NCBI GenBank assembly: GCA_964030785.1
Contig: OZ034969.1
Location: 73,178,762 to 73,242,761, forward strand
Reading direction: 5' to 3'
Origin: Siderastrea siderea
Taxonomy: Eukaryota; Cnidaria; Anthozoa; Scleractinia; Rhizangiidae
Length of the DNA stretch: 64,000 nt
Part shown: positions 34,049 through 45,500 of the stretch, piece after piece
How the letters are laid out: the number at the start of each line of letters is the position of its first letter
Position numbering within the stretch: the first letter of the stretch is position 1
Translations under genes and position numbers: made by a program
The notes under the pieces: generated by a model
Database searches by the model: none
What the model was told of the DNA's origin: nothing
What the model saw: the letters and a program-made list of their open reading frames with translations, nothing else

Positions 34049-34865
34049 AGAGGAACAATAAGGCGTGTGTGTCACATGCTTCAGCTATCAAGGCATAACA
34101 CAATTCTGCTTCAAGGTAGTCTGTGGTCAGCTGGAATGAGTTTAAGTGAGCTCAGCAGCAAAGTTAAAGTGATGCCTCGCATTTCCAAGGTGTTAAAAAA
34201 ATGGGTTGTTTCCATGAATCCACGAGGTCCATTGCCGTCGGACTTAATGCGTCGTAATGCAATAAGGGCATGCAAAGGACAATGTAATAGTGAGAGCCAC
34301 TAGACCAGAGTATGGGTTTGGTTAAAGTTAAGGTGTAACTTGAATGTGGGATGTTAATAATTTATTATTGTACATTGAAGTTTAAGGAAATTAGAAACAA
34401 TTCTAGTTTGAGATTTAATCATACATGTATCATGTCAGTGTCTGGTGCAAAATGAAGTGCACTGTGACCTTTTCTCTAGAACACTTCATGTGGTCAACAG
34501 TGTAGTGAGACTTTTCCTGAGTAAGGGAAATGGCAGTGTTAGGTGCACCAAGGAAGCAGAGAATTCATTCTTGTGCTTCCAGAATTTCTGTTTCACTTGG
34601 TGTTTTGAAAAGGAAAACAAAGTCATGATGTTATATCAAGTTACTGTTATTGCTCTCTTTGCCTGATATTAAGTTTAGAGTTAGCTTTGGGAGCCCTGGC
34701 TCTTCAAGGCTAAGGTTAAAAAATAATGTGCTATAAACGTGTACCAGATGCACTATAATTTCCTATTAGCCCCAGTACTGCAACATGCTTTTGAGATATC
34801 AGGGATAACACTAGGCTACAGGATGTCCCTTCTCTTCTTCAAAGAACATCACAGGAAAAAAGTTT
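34049..34865 (+). other. Presumed 3' UTR and flank of BMP receptor
   Basis: No convincing poly-A signal is close to the stop; the first clear AATAAA I noted is far downstream at 36865-36870. No other gene is seen here. Confidence 0.4.
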
Positions 34866-35190
34866 TGTTGCAGTGCTGCAGTTGTTAAGTGGTTAGACAT
34901 TGGACATTCTATCTGAAGGTCAATGGTCTAAGTCCTGTTCTCTATTGTAGTGTTGTTTCATTTGTTCTTTCACATTTTTTCTCCCCAGCGGGTGCATAAG
35001 TAGGTACCAGCAATCTGTTAAGCAAAGCTAACAAAATGTAGGGGTAACCTTGCAAGGATAAGCATACCAGCTAGGGTAGTGGTAATATACTTCTAAAGGT
35101 AGTTGCTTCATGCTATTAAAACTGGGTTAAGCACCTACAGCTGTTTAGTAAGCACCAGTTGTCTGGGCTGCCTGTGACTTAAGCATGTCG
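34866..35190 (+). mobile_element. tRNA-derived SINE, second copy
   Basis: The head has GTTAAGTGGTTAGACATTGG and GGTCTAAGTCC in tRNA box positions. The body shares TAGGTACCAGC, GGGGTAACC, GTTGCTTCATGCTA and a TTAAGCACC segment with the SINE at 27056. It lacks the LINE insert seen in that copy. Confidence 0.7.
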
Positions 35191-37949
35191 TGGTACAGAT
35201 TTCGTAAGTTTCATAAAGGTTCTTTTGAGAGAGATAGTTGGAAACAACAAGCCGCTAGAAAGTGGTGTTCAGTGGATTTTTAGTTGAGTGGTCCTACTTC
35301 AGGATCTCACTCACAGATGTATGTTAAGTGAGGGATGGATGGTTCAACATCTGTTTTTCATGCAATGTAGTAACTGCAGTTGAGCAGTGTATGGCATGTT
35401 GATTGAAATAGTTCATTTAGCATGTTGAACGTTGTTGAATGTTATAGTAGCAGGCTTTACTGCATTCAACAACGTTTGATGTGTTGAACTGCGTAGAAAG
35501 ACATCTAGGGATTTAACAAGGTGCTAACCAAGTCAGGTTGGGCAGAAATACTGATGGATGTTGAGTTGTGTGTCATTCAGTTCAGAACCACATTTCATGT
35601 CCTGGAAAGTGATGGGTTATTTTCCAGGCACTGTTTGAAATTATTATTTAAATATTTTAAGTATTTTAATCACTTTTAAAGCAATATTATTACATGTGAT
35701 TGCAAAATCAATGATTGGAATGCCTCTAGGAGTGGGTTTGCATGATATCATGTATAACATAGTTGCAACTAAGTCATCTTTGTAATCAGATTAACTTTAG
35801 ATGTTTAATTTTGGATAAAAGTAAGCAAAAAGGGAATGTTTCAATTTAATCTGTTACTTTTTCGACTTGATAATTATGGCGTGATGACATCGAAACATCT
35901 TAAAATGACCATACCTTAAAATGGCCATTTTAAGGTATATTTTTATCTTTATCTTGTATTTAAAATTTTCATCACAACTTACTACTTTGCGTTTGCATAG
36001 CCTTCTTCATTGCCACCACGACTGTCATCACAATCAACATTATCACAGTCATCCTCCCAGGAACTCTTCCTTCTGTTTCTCATGGCAGTTGTATTTGTGT
36101 TTATCACCATCGTCAAGTTTACTTTCCATGCTCTGTGATACAAGAGATACAAGATGTAGCCTGGTTCAAATGCTGTTGAGTGAATTTCAGATACAGTACT
36201 CAGAGTAATATGTAAAATCTTAATGATCAACTTTCATTTTTCTCTAACTTGAACTGAAACAGGAGATTTCCTTACTTTGCACTGTTACTGTTATTTTATC
36301 CCATTTAAGCAAGTCGTTTTGGTAACTTGAAAAGTGTTGTGCTTCCTCGACAGTGTGTGGTTGTGACTCAACTGGAATGCATTGAAAGAAATTGTCAGCG
36401 TAAACCCTTTTGTTCTGAGGCTCGTGCTAACTCAAACTCTGAAAAGTTTTCATTTGTGTATTACTAAGAATCACACTAGGCTCGCAAGGATTCATGAGCA
36501 TTTCCTTATAAAATATTGTCATAGCACAGGCACACGGGTGTGATTTTGTTTATAGTATTAATTTTTCATATACATATTGTTACATTGTTCAGTTGTATTG
36601 ATAAACAGACTGAGGTTTGGGCTGTCACTGATAGACTTAACATGTGACAGGGTGTTAATACAAAATATTTATTAACATTTTTATATTTGAAAATTTCAAA
36701 TAGTGGTCACTGCTTTAATCAAGTTGTGAGCTTCAATAATGTGTTTAGGTTAATTAATATTACTTTCCTTGAGTACTATTCACTAGAAATTAATGTAGAA
36801 ATTTTAACAAATTATATTTTTTAAATACTCGTAACATGTACAATGTTGCATCAAGTCAAAAGGAAATAAAGGTCTCTGTAGTCCTGGTGACAGAATTTTG
36901 GTGTTTGTTCAATGACTTCTTATTCTCTTGGTTGGCATGGGTGAAAATGAAATTAACGATTAAAAAAAAGCATAGACAAAATTCTAACCAGGCTGTTGGC
37001 GCAAGAAAAATTCTTAGGAGTCTCAGCCGTAAGTCATTAAAGAAGATAAAAGCCCAGGCTGTAAAGTATTATGATTCCTGGCCACACACCTCTGTAATGT
37101 GGGTACTCGGGTTACGTTAATTAGACTTCCTCAGTTCCAGAAAAAGTATTAATTTGACCTTTTTGAGATTTGCACTGATGTCTGCTGTCAATCTTTTTCT
37201 GACCGGTTGATCTATTGAGAGAGCTAAAGAAAAAGTGAACTGCCTTTTAGATAGTATTTCTTATCAATAATTATGTTAAGGAACAGGTTAAACGGGGGAG
37301 CAACCGCAATTTTTCATCACTGCATGATTGGGTTCTTGAATGCTACGTTCCTGTCAAGGAATCACGAGGAACAGCTTGCTGTGACATCATTTGATTTATC
37401 TTTTTCTGTTTAATAATCTCGTGTGGCTAGCCCCTTTCTCAACTTTTCCCTAAATTTAAAAGCCCAAAGTTGGTGGGGAATATCTAAGGATATTAGAAAG
37501 GTGATAGGGAAGTAGGAAGACACGACAAAAATGTTATTAACTAACTAGGGCATATCGTGTCCACACCTCCTTGGGAATTTTTCCCCGAGCTGAGCTATCG
37601 AAACTTTGTTGTCTGCCGCATAACACTGGCCTTGAGCACTGCCCAGGCCTGTAGTATGAAGGAAACACTTCACACGACACTCCCTAACAAATTCAAATTT
37701 CTTGCCTATATCTTTTACCTTTTTCAAACAAATCTTTTCATTTTACTGAACCGAGAGAAAGGCTCAAAACTTCTCGAAACAAAACTTACCAGTCTGGCTG
37801 TCTTTTTCTTAATGAAGTTAACAAATTAAAACATTCAGTCATTCCTTAACTTCCTTGGTAACTATTTAAAAAAACGTGTGAAAGGCTTGTTTTGGAACAA
37901 AATCGGCTGACAAAAAATTCGTGTCAGTTTCCGTGTAGCCACCGTGTAG
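35191..37949. other. Intergenic DNA, few landmarks
   Basis: Contains a small perfect palindrome at 35911-35938 (ATACCTTAAAATGG and its complement). Upstream of it, near 35880, GTGATGA...GAAACAUC weakly recalls a hammerhead core but lacks stem II. No gene is recognised. Confidence 0.4.
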
Positions 37950-38009
37950 CCCTTGCAGGCCGTGAAGACCGTACAGGTTGCACAGGACTGGAATCACGTG
38001 ACATACCTC

Positions 38010-38277
38010 CATGTTGATTTTTCCGCTCCAGGCCGGGTGGACTCAAGGATCGCTTCAACGAACATCGTAGACCTGTTGACAAACGAACTAACATTTCTAA
38101 ACCTACTGCAGTCTCAGAACATTTTCTTTCTAACGACCATAATGCTAATGACATGCAACTTATTCCTCTTGAACTAATGAAATCTAACCGTGACAGTGTA
38201 CGTAAAAGCTAGAGAGGTATACCTCATCGATAGAGGTCAAACCTTGGAACCACTAGGTTTAAATAGGAGAGATGAAA
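38010..38277 (+). pseudogene. Penelope-like element, GIY-YIG C-terminal remnant
   Basis: Translation from about 38036 gives GLKDRFNEHRRPVDKR, then SEHFLSNDHNANDMQLIPLE and SNRDSVRK; after a +1 frameshift near 38208 it continues AREVYLIDRGQTLEPLGLN and ends at TGA (38275-38277). This pattern is the C-terminal end of the GIY-YIG endonuclease in Penelope-like retroelements. The GIY-YIG catalytic start is not visible, so the copy is truncated and dead. Confidence 0.7.
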
Positions 38278-39106
38278 CATGACACTTTTTCCGGTTTTTC
38301 ATCCTCCGTGTTTGTTTGTATTTTCAGTTGTATTTTTTGTATTTTTTTTTTTGGTATTTGTTTGGTATTTTCCGCTTTCTTATTTCTAATTGAAATGTAT
38401 TTAGAGTTTAACGCGGTAGTTTCTACGCATCCTTACTGCGCACGCATTTCACTGCCACGTCATGCATTGAGCGCGCGCGCTGTTGAAGAAATGTGGAGAT
38501 ATATAGCGCTAGTGGTCTCTTTAATGCACCTATCAATGTTAAGCCCGAGAGGGGGGACCTCGGGCATATGTGGGGCATTTCATTTTTTTGAAGAATTTTT
38601 GATCAAAACCCCCACCCTGGGGTCAAAAAAATGGTTCAAATCAGGTCAAATCTCCCTACCCTGGAGACAAATTGTATCGAATATCAGAATATCTGGCCGT
38701 GTATTTGTGAATTTTACTACACTTAAGGGACATTAAAGTGTCGTCTCTGCCTCAAATACGTTGTTCGTTCTTGTCTTTTATGATAACAGATGACAATTTG
38801 AAAATGACTGTTCTATTTAATATTAGCCTTTTGAAAAAAAACCTGTAGCAACGTAGTAACTCTAGCGTTCGTCTTTCATTTGTTGAACACTTAATACCAA
38901 TAATTCATGTAGCGTATTTTACTTTTCACATTTATATTTATTATAAAAGTGGGAAATGTGAAAGTTGTCCACTGCTATCGCTTAAATCTCACTTTCATGT
39001 ATTATAAACTGAGATGGCTTGACATGGGGCAAAATCTTCAATACATCCAACTAATAAACACGACAGAACAACACGCTATTAGGGGTAAAAACATAGACAG
39101 AGCGAC

Positions 39107-39285
39107 TGATCCTTACGGCAGTTAAAGAAACGAAGAAACAGAAGACGAAATACGTAAAGCAAAAAAATGTATGAAACAAAAAATTGCCCGATATTTCGGT
39201 TTGCAAAACAAACCTTCAGGGGCTACAAAAGTAGAATGAGTAAATACGTTACAGGACTGTTAACATAAAAGTTTAAAAATTTAAA
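39107..39285 (-). repeat. Penelope-like terminus, inverted relative to 63038-63218
   Basis: This segment matches 63038-63218 in the opposite orientation over about 180 bases with small differences. It contains a hammerhead-like motif and lies about 100 bases before the RT remnant, so it is likely a Penelope terminal repeat. Confidence 0.6.
39186..39223 (-). ncRNA. Hammerhead-like ribozyme in Penelope terminus
   Basis: On the minus strand GCCC and GGGC form stem I; CUGAAG, a stem GGUUUG/CAAACC, GAA, AUAU and C follow in hammerhead order. Compared with the copy at 63101 it lacks three bases between CUGAAG and stem II, so the core is damaged. Confidence 0.45.
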
Positions 39286-39381
39286 ATAAATGAATATAAT
39301 AGGTTGGTAGCTGAACAAGAAGTGTCATTAATGTAACTCATCACGTCTGTTGTCAAACATACTATTTGTAACAACAAGTTT

Positions 39382-39957
39382 ATGTATAAGGGTAACTGGT
39401 ATTTGGCAACGAAGGGCATTCCCACGGGAGGGGTATTGTCACCGCTGCTTGCTAACATTGCAATGACATACGTTCTTAATAACGTATTGTTTAACAAGGA
39501 GGATGATGTCAACGCCAATCCCCGGGGTTTCCAGGGTATCATGCGTTTTATTGATGATTTGGGTGGTAGATGGGTTGGTCCTACTGAGCCCTTCCACAAA
39601 TGGGTACAATGACTCAATGGTTGTACTAAACCAAAGTATGGGATAGAATTTACCAGTAGAATTGGGAATGAAGTAGAGTTTCTAGACATTCTCATAAGTT
39701 TTGATCCACTAGGTAATCCCATTACCGATTTGTTTGTCAAGCCCACTGATGCGCGAAGATATTTGTCACCTGAGTCGTGCCAGCCAGGTCATACTTTTAA
39801 CAGTGTGGTTTATTCCCAAGGCATACGCCTTAGACGTATCATCTCCAACAATGAAAAGCTTTTGCTCAGATTAGACGAGCTTGCTGATGCTTTTATTATC
39901 AGTGGTTACAACAGAGGGTCGGTTAAACGTATTTATTACGTATGGTCCGGGTGCTAA
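39382..39957 (+). pseudogene. Penelope-like reverse transcriptase remnant
   Basis: The frame shows RT motifs GIPTGGVLSPLLANIAM and FIDDLGG (the FxDD catalytic box), then YGIEF, EVEFLDI and KPTDARRYLSPES, which are typical of Penelope-like RT thumb regions. A TGA at 39610-39612 breaks the frame and the N-terminal part of the RT is missing. A frameshift near 39920-39950 separates it from the endonuclease frame that follows. It is a dead retroelement copy. Confidence 0.8.
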
Positions 39958-40546
39958 GCAAACCAGGGAATTTGTTCTACAGGGCTCCAAGATCTTGGAC
40001 AAATCACCCATTTGGAGGGATTTAGGAGCTCGTGTTATGATTTGTACACGCACGGCATCCAATTTAAGAGACCTTTTGTACAAACGTAAGGCTATTTCTT
40101 TGTCTATTCTGGGTGAGAGCAAAGGGACAATTCCATGTGGGGTAAAACGATGTTTATCCTGTAATTTAATTAATCCCATCAACACCGTAAATAGTACCAC
40201 TACAGGGAATGCGTTTCGTATTAATTGCAAATCTTCATGTACTTCGAGATGTTTAGTTTATATGGCAGAATGTATATTTTGTAAAAAACAATATGTAGGT
40301 AACACAACCCAAAAGTTGCGTGACCGCATAACTGGGCATAGAAACAGCAAGGAGACTGCCCTTAAAAATCATTTAGATTCCCATAATTCCACTTTTAACC
40401 AAACATTTAAGTTTGTAGTATTAAGCCATTCTTCTCCTGAGAAGTTAAATGAGTTAGAGTCCATTTGGATAAGTAAGTTGCGCACTAGTGAACCTGATGG
40501 CCTTAATAGGGTTGATCCGTGTGCATTACGCACTGGCGTTACTTAA
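39881..40546 (+). pseudogene. Penelope-like GIY-YIG endonuclease domain
   Basis: This frame, shifted relative to the RT, holds a Cys-rich segment (KRCLSCN, CTSRC), then LVYMAECIFCKKQYVGNT (the GIY...YIG core as VYM and YVG), LRDRITGHR and HLDSHN, and ends at TAA (40544-40546). Arg and Glu expected for catalysis (RDR, NELE) are visible. The domain order RT then GIY-YIG and the CCHH pattern identify a Penelope-like element. The domain itself is uninterrupted although the RT is broken. Confidence 0.8.
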
Positions 40547-40619
40547 GTTTATAAATATCTCGACACACCCTACCTGTACTGTAATATCATGTTACTGGTC
40601 GTTGCCATTTCAAATGTTA

Positions 40620-40659
40620 CTACACTGAAGAGGACCGTTAAGGTCGAAAGGCCTATGTA
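40620..40659 (+). ncRNA. Hammerhead-like ribozyme downstream of GIY-YIG frame
   Basis: CUACA pairs with UGUAG as stem I. Between them come CUGAAGA, one extra G, stem GACC/GGUC, GAA, AGGCCU (a palindromic, minimal stem III) and A. This order matches the compact hammerheads known from Penelope-like elements, and it starts 74 bases after the endonuclease stop. Confidence 0.55.
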
Positions 40660-41629
40660 GTTTATTAAAATCGTAGCTGTATGGCGATACACAACTTGTT
40701 CTTTTTAGTATATTTGATAGTCTGTTTAATCCGTGCGGCTAAAGTGTCTTGGCCTTGTCAATTAAGTGTGCCTCACGTGCTTTTCTTACGGAGTCGCGGT
40801 TCGTATGTATTAGTTCCAAGGGAATGAGACGGATGTCGTTGACGGAGTGCCTGGGTAAGTTGAAATGTTCCGAAACAGGGGTAGGCTTAGCAAGCTGTTG
40901 ATGATTTTGGACGGAACGACGACGATATTAGGGCCCAGTCCACCTCTCCAAAACAGTCAAACGTCCCCACCCAGGGGCCCAGACTCTCAGTCAAATTCCC
41001 GAGGGTGGAGATAGCAAAGGTAATCAAATGCCCCACATATGCCCGAGGTCCCCCCCTCGGGCTTAACATTGATAGGTGCATAATATCTATGCACGGGTTT
41101 AACTCTCTTAAATGTTCGGTGACCCCTTATTTTCTTTTGATAGATCACTTTCTTTGTCGATTATCTACGTTTTGTGAAAAATTAAAGAAAATCTGTGTTG
41201 TGGAAGTTTGATTTTTTTTTTCAACTTTTCTGCCCTCGCATCATCGAATTCTGCTATTATTGAAGATGCACGGTGTTCGTGCAAGTCCATCTTAGAGGTT
41301 GAGTTTAACTAAAAGGATGACACCGGTTCAAACTATATACTTAACAGACCCACTTAAGAAATTTGACTAAGAAAGTGGTTCTACAGCGAATCATTTTTAA
41401 TATTTTTCAACTAACGAGCACTGAGGCCATGTCGAGTTACGAGGGCCGATTTGTCAAAATTGAGGTAGTTTTCGACGCCCTTTATTTCGAAAACGAAGTC
41501 GGTGACCCCCCCAATTTTTTTACATTTCTGACATGGGTAACTAATTATCTGACTGTAGCCAAAGTATGAAAAAAATCTATATTGTAGAAGTTTTTTCGCG
41601 CGAACTTCCTTAAGCTTATGTTATTATAG

Positions 41630-41860
41630 TATCACGTATCCTACTTATGTTATATATTTTTCAAATTTGAAATCGTAACGTTTTTAATTTTTTCGCCAGT
41701 TTTTTAACGTTGTAATAGTAGTTTCTTTAAATATAAATTTCAAATCGTAACCTTTTTATTTTTTACACCAGTTTTTAAACGTTGTAATACAAGCTGCCTT
41801 AGTTGTTATTTTAGTATCATATTTTATACCCTTAGTTTAAATTGTAACGTTTTTGCCCTT
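41630..41860. repeat. Degenerate tandem repeat, ~72 bp and longer
   Basis: Units around AATCGTAAC.TTTTTA, CCAGTTTTT and AACGTTGTAATA recur at about 41675 and 41747; a partial one is at 41844. They precede the hammerhead-like motif at 41872. Confidence 0.6.
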
Positions 41861-41871
41861 AGAGTCATTCT

Positions 41872-41927
41872 CTGTAAGACCCTGATGAAGAAAGGCTGTG
41901 CCTTTTGAAATATTGGTAAATATACAG
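41872..41927 (+). ncRNA. Hammerhead-like ribozyme with long stem I
   Basis: Stem I has two blocks, CUGUA/UACAG and ACC/GGU, separated by an internal loop. Between are CUGAUGA, one extra A, stem GAAAGGC/GCCUUUU with loop UGU, GAA, AUAU and U. All conserved core bases are present. It lies 360 bases upstream of the caspase start codon. Confidence 0.5.
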
Positions 41928-42287
41928 TTTCCCTACCGTTGAATCAACACTGCTTTTTTTATCGTACAGGGTGGACGACAGGGTGGACATGGGTGGACGT
42001 GGCCGGTGCCGGTGGACGTCTTTGTGGTCGTCAGTGGTCGTACTTTGTTTTGATTGGTTGAAAATAATCGGTGACGGTTTGGCTACTTCCGAGTGTCTCC
42101 GAAGTGTCTCCGAAAAGTTGCGGAAAATGTTACCAACTTGTTCCCAACCGGTTAAGATTGGGGAAGAGCTCATGAGAACGAGGCTGTAACCGCTGTCACA
42201 CGGGAAAGAGAACTGACTTGAGCAGGGAGGAGAGTTGTAGAAGGTTTTGACGAGTTGTGAAAAATTTTCATTTTTTTCACTAACATA

Positions 42288-42564
42288 ATGCAAGAAGAAG
42301 ACAGAAAAACTTTGCAAAGAAACAGACAGGCGCTGGTGAAGGATTTAGAGGCAAAACGAGTCGCATCACTGCTTTACTCCAGAGAAATTTTCAGCATAGA
42401 AGATAAGGACGAAGTGAACGCGAAGGCGACCGCCATCGAACAGCGAGAAACGGTGTTGGACATTTTGCCGCGTAAAGGACCCAGAGCTTTCCGTGTGTTT
42501 TGTGATGTTTTGGAAGAAGTCTCTCCTCACTTGGAGGCACTACTGAGGCCGGTTCAAGAAGACG
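42288..42564 (+). CDS. Caspase exon 1: CARD
   Basis: ATG at 42288; 92 residues with CARD hallmarks: LQRNRQALVKDLEAK at the start and LDILPRKGPRAFRVFCDVL near the end. Ends phase 1 at GACG before GTAAGA. No other CARD is seen in the window. Confidence 0.9.
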
Positions 42565-45500
42565 GTAAGACGGTTTTGTTGTTGTTTTAAGTACTTAATA
42601 TTAGTGAAGTGACGTGTGTGAATTGGGCTGCTGGCCATGGCGTGAAATTTTTATGAAAGAATGGTGTGAGTAAATTTTCACTGCGACGTTCTTTTAGTTA
42701 CTCGAACCGTTTGAAACTTTAATTCATATAGGCTCAATTGTTTTACCTTTGTTTGAAGTGTACCGGAACCCCACTGTTTGAAATTGGTTAATTTGCCAAT
42801 GTTGATGCACGACAAGTTCTGCATGCAAGTTAAGATTTCTACTTAGCTCAGACTTACGATGGTAGTTTAATCTTAGAGCTCTACAGTTTACACCTACTTT
42901 AGCGAATGTTTTCAGTGTTTTTCTAGCTGAGTCAGTTTTGCCGCTTCTAGCCTGACACTTCCGGGAAGCTTCTGCTTCTTGGGATGAAAGGAAGAAGTCT
43001 AGAATATAATGCTTATGTAATTTCCTTCATCAGCGTGAGAGTCAATTATTTACTTGTCAAAGTTATCTCCTACGGTTAGCGATGTCATATACTTTCAGGG
43101 GATAGTATGATGTCAAGCATTTTAACAATTTTGCTGTGATTAGCAAAACCGTTGAAGCCCAGGTTTAGATCACACGCTTAGTGCTACGTGAATTTGTTAG
43201 TTGTTTAAGTTCTTGCTCCTGGTGTTATAAATTCCAGTTTAATCTGGGATTTGAGGGCTATGGATTATTTAGTTGCTGATCGTCTAACTATTAAGTGTTA
43301 AAGAAAGAAGATTTGTCACACTTAATTTTAGCACTTGCATATTTGGTCAAAGTTGTTGTTTTTCATTTTGGTAAAATTTTTGCACAGCCCCATACATTAT
43401 GCTTCCACACTATCATGAATAGAGCTGGAGTTAGAAAGTTTATACAAACTTAATATGTAGGGCTGTGTGGAAATTTTACCCATTTTTCTTTTCTTTTTCT
43501 TGAGTATTCAAGACAGCAAGAGTCTATCATAATTCCCTGATTAAAAAAAAAAAAGATACACCCTTAAGATGACAAACCCTTGCTCTTTGATATCCTGGGT
43601 GATAAAAGACGGAACACATGTCGAAAATTATGGCATCACTTCCATTTTTTTTTAATCAGGTAGAGCAAGTGAAGGCATTGATGGACCAAGTGAAAAGAAT
43701 CCTATTCCTGCCAGTGTAGGCCCCTCAGGTACTTAACTGCAATAAATCAGGAATGACTAATTTCAAACACAATACTGTACGTGTAATGGAGATTGTACGG
43801 ATGAAACTTTAAGTGTCACCTAGGAGTCTGTCAGCTGTTTTTGTATGTTGTTGTTGTTGTTGTTGTTGTGTGTGTGTAAGGGAATTACACTACAGCTTTG
43901 AATGGTGTTATATCGAGTATACTGAGCCAAACAGTTGACTACCATCACTTGTATCAGATCACATGTCTTAATGTAGAGGCATGTGTTGGTATGCCATGGA
44001 TGATTAAGGCATGGTTTGGCAAATATTTTTGACAAAAGTTGTTCCTGGGCAAGTGGCATGCAAAAAGCACTTGCCCGGAAGAACGAGTTAGTTGTCCAAT
44101 GCCACAACTGAAAAGGTATAGCGATTGAGATGTATGAATATCAATTAAAATAATTTAATAATAATAATAATTAAAATTTGTATAGCACCTATCTGGTCCT
44201 GCTCTAGGTGCTTCACAAAAGGTTAAGAATAAATAGCAAAGCTAAATTATGAAATAACAGCAGGCAAGAAATAATCTTCAAATAAAGACACATGTTTTTC
44301 AAACTTAAAACCGTGTGTCTTTATTTAAAGCTAAATTAATGTTTAACCCATTACCGGCCGCGTGTTTTTTGATTGCTTAGCTAAATTAGCAGTTGGTCAT
44401 AAACGACCCCATGTGCAGTACGAAACGACAATTTATAGGCTCGAAAAAACAACACTCACTTGATCTAGAATAGTTAAAATTTCTAACTTTCGAATAAAAT
44501 ACACCAGTTGTCGATTAAGAATTAGCCAAAAATACAATCTAAAGTCAAAATTTTGAAAATTGACGCAAGAGATCTCACATGTTGTCTCGCGCGTGAAATC
44601 AAACCACAACAGAGGATTTGTCTGTTTAGGTCAGATTACTATTTTTCGAAATTTCATGAACGAAGATTCACAGGAGAGGAGACAGTAAGCTTTTCTAAAT
44701 AATACATTTATTAATACATGCCTTTATTCATTTCTGAAAACCAAACGCGTTCAATTCTTTCTTCGAGGGAAGCTACGCGCAAGCAATTTTGCTCGATGTG
44801 CAAGTTATTTTGAAGAGCATTTACTGATGCGAACTGTGCACGTTTTTCAAAACTTTTACGAAAACTTTAAGAAATACAAAGAATCCTTCAATTAAGAAGT
44901 TATTTCGGTAAAAATTTACAATCAAATGTGTAATTTACTCTACCGTAGACTCGTAGAAGTGCTCGAGCATTTCCCAGAAAGTCCGCAGCTCAAAAAATCT
45001 CTTGCGATGGAAGATTGTCCTTCGGTTTGATAAAACGGCTGTTCGTCCTCGAAAGATGTTTTCTTCGCTCTAAAAGCTCTAAATTCCATCGCTTAACTTG
45101 TCGAGTGTTGCTTAGAGCTTCTTCTTTCGATTTTTAAGTTTCAAAAGGTAATCCTTCCTTCTGAGAGTGAGATATTGCCATCTTGAAAATTCACGCGTGA
45201 AGAGCACAGCAGCCATTTTGAGTGAAATGTGATCTTCTTGGAGAGTGCTTCAGGCCGGCACGGACGTTAATGGGTTAAACAAGAAATAACCCTACTAAGA
45301 ATGATATGGTTTTTTAAACAGATTGGTCTTAAGTTTGGATTTAAAAGTACTTAAATTGTCACATGAATGGATTTTATGAGGTAGGCTGTTCCAAAGGTCA
45401 GGAGCAGAAGCAGAGAAGGTTCTAGACCCATGGGACTTCAGATTAAGGAAGTAAATAAGAGTAGTGTTATAAAACCAAAGGCAGTATCTGACATGCTTTA

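Larger units (their letters stand above)
38524..41081. mobile_element. Terminal inverted-repeat element enclosing Penelope sequence
   Basis: 38524-38580 and about 41025-41081 are inverted copies starting ATGCACCTATCAATGTTAAG and containing a GGGGGG-CCTCGGGC hairpin. Between them lie the Penelope-like remnants. Either a DNA element captured or was invaded by a Penelope copy, or two solo MITEs of one family flank it. No target duplication is clear. Confidence 0.6.
44155..45440 (-). mobile_element. 5'-truncated LINE 3' end, interrupted by two insertions
   Basis: On the minus strand, 45440-45298 encodes SHGSRTFSASAPDLWNSLPH and FKSKLKTNLFKK, the usual last residues of CR1/L2-type LINE ORF2. The 3' UTR follows, with GAAGCACCTAGAGCAGG and a TATACAAATT end, and the element finishes in an (ATT)n tail at about 44155-44175. 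The same 3' UTR at 56747-57010 lacks the insertions at 44250-44326 and 44347-45274. Confidence 0.75.

Noticed and set aside
35870..35900. Hammerhead core near 35880
   Set aside because: GTGATGA and GAAAC are present but there is no stem II and the first core base is wrong.
38272..38736. 154-codon open frame
   Set aside because: It overlaps the end of a Penelope remnant and a terminal inverted repeat; part of it reappears on the other strand near 41000.
39273..39746. 157-codon minus-strand open frame
   Set aside because: It is the antisense shadow of the Penelope RT.
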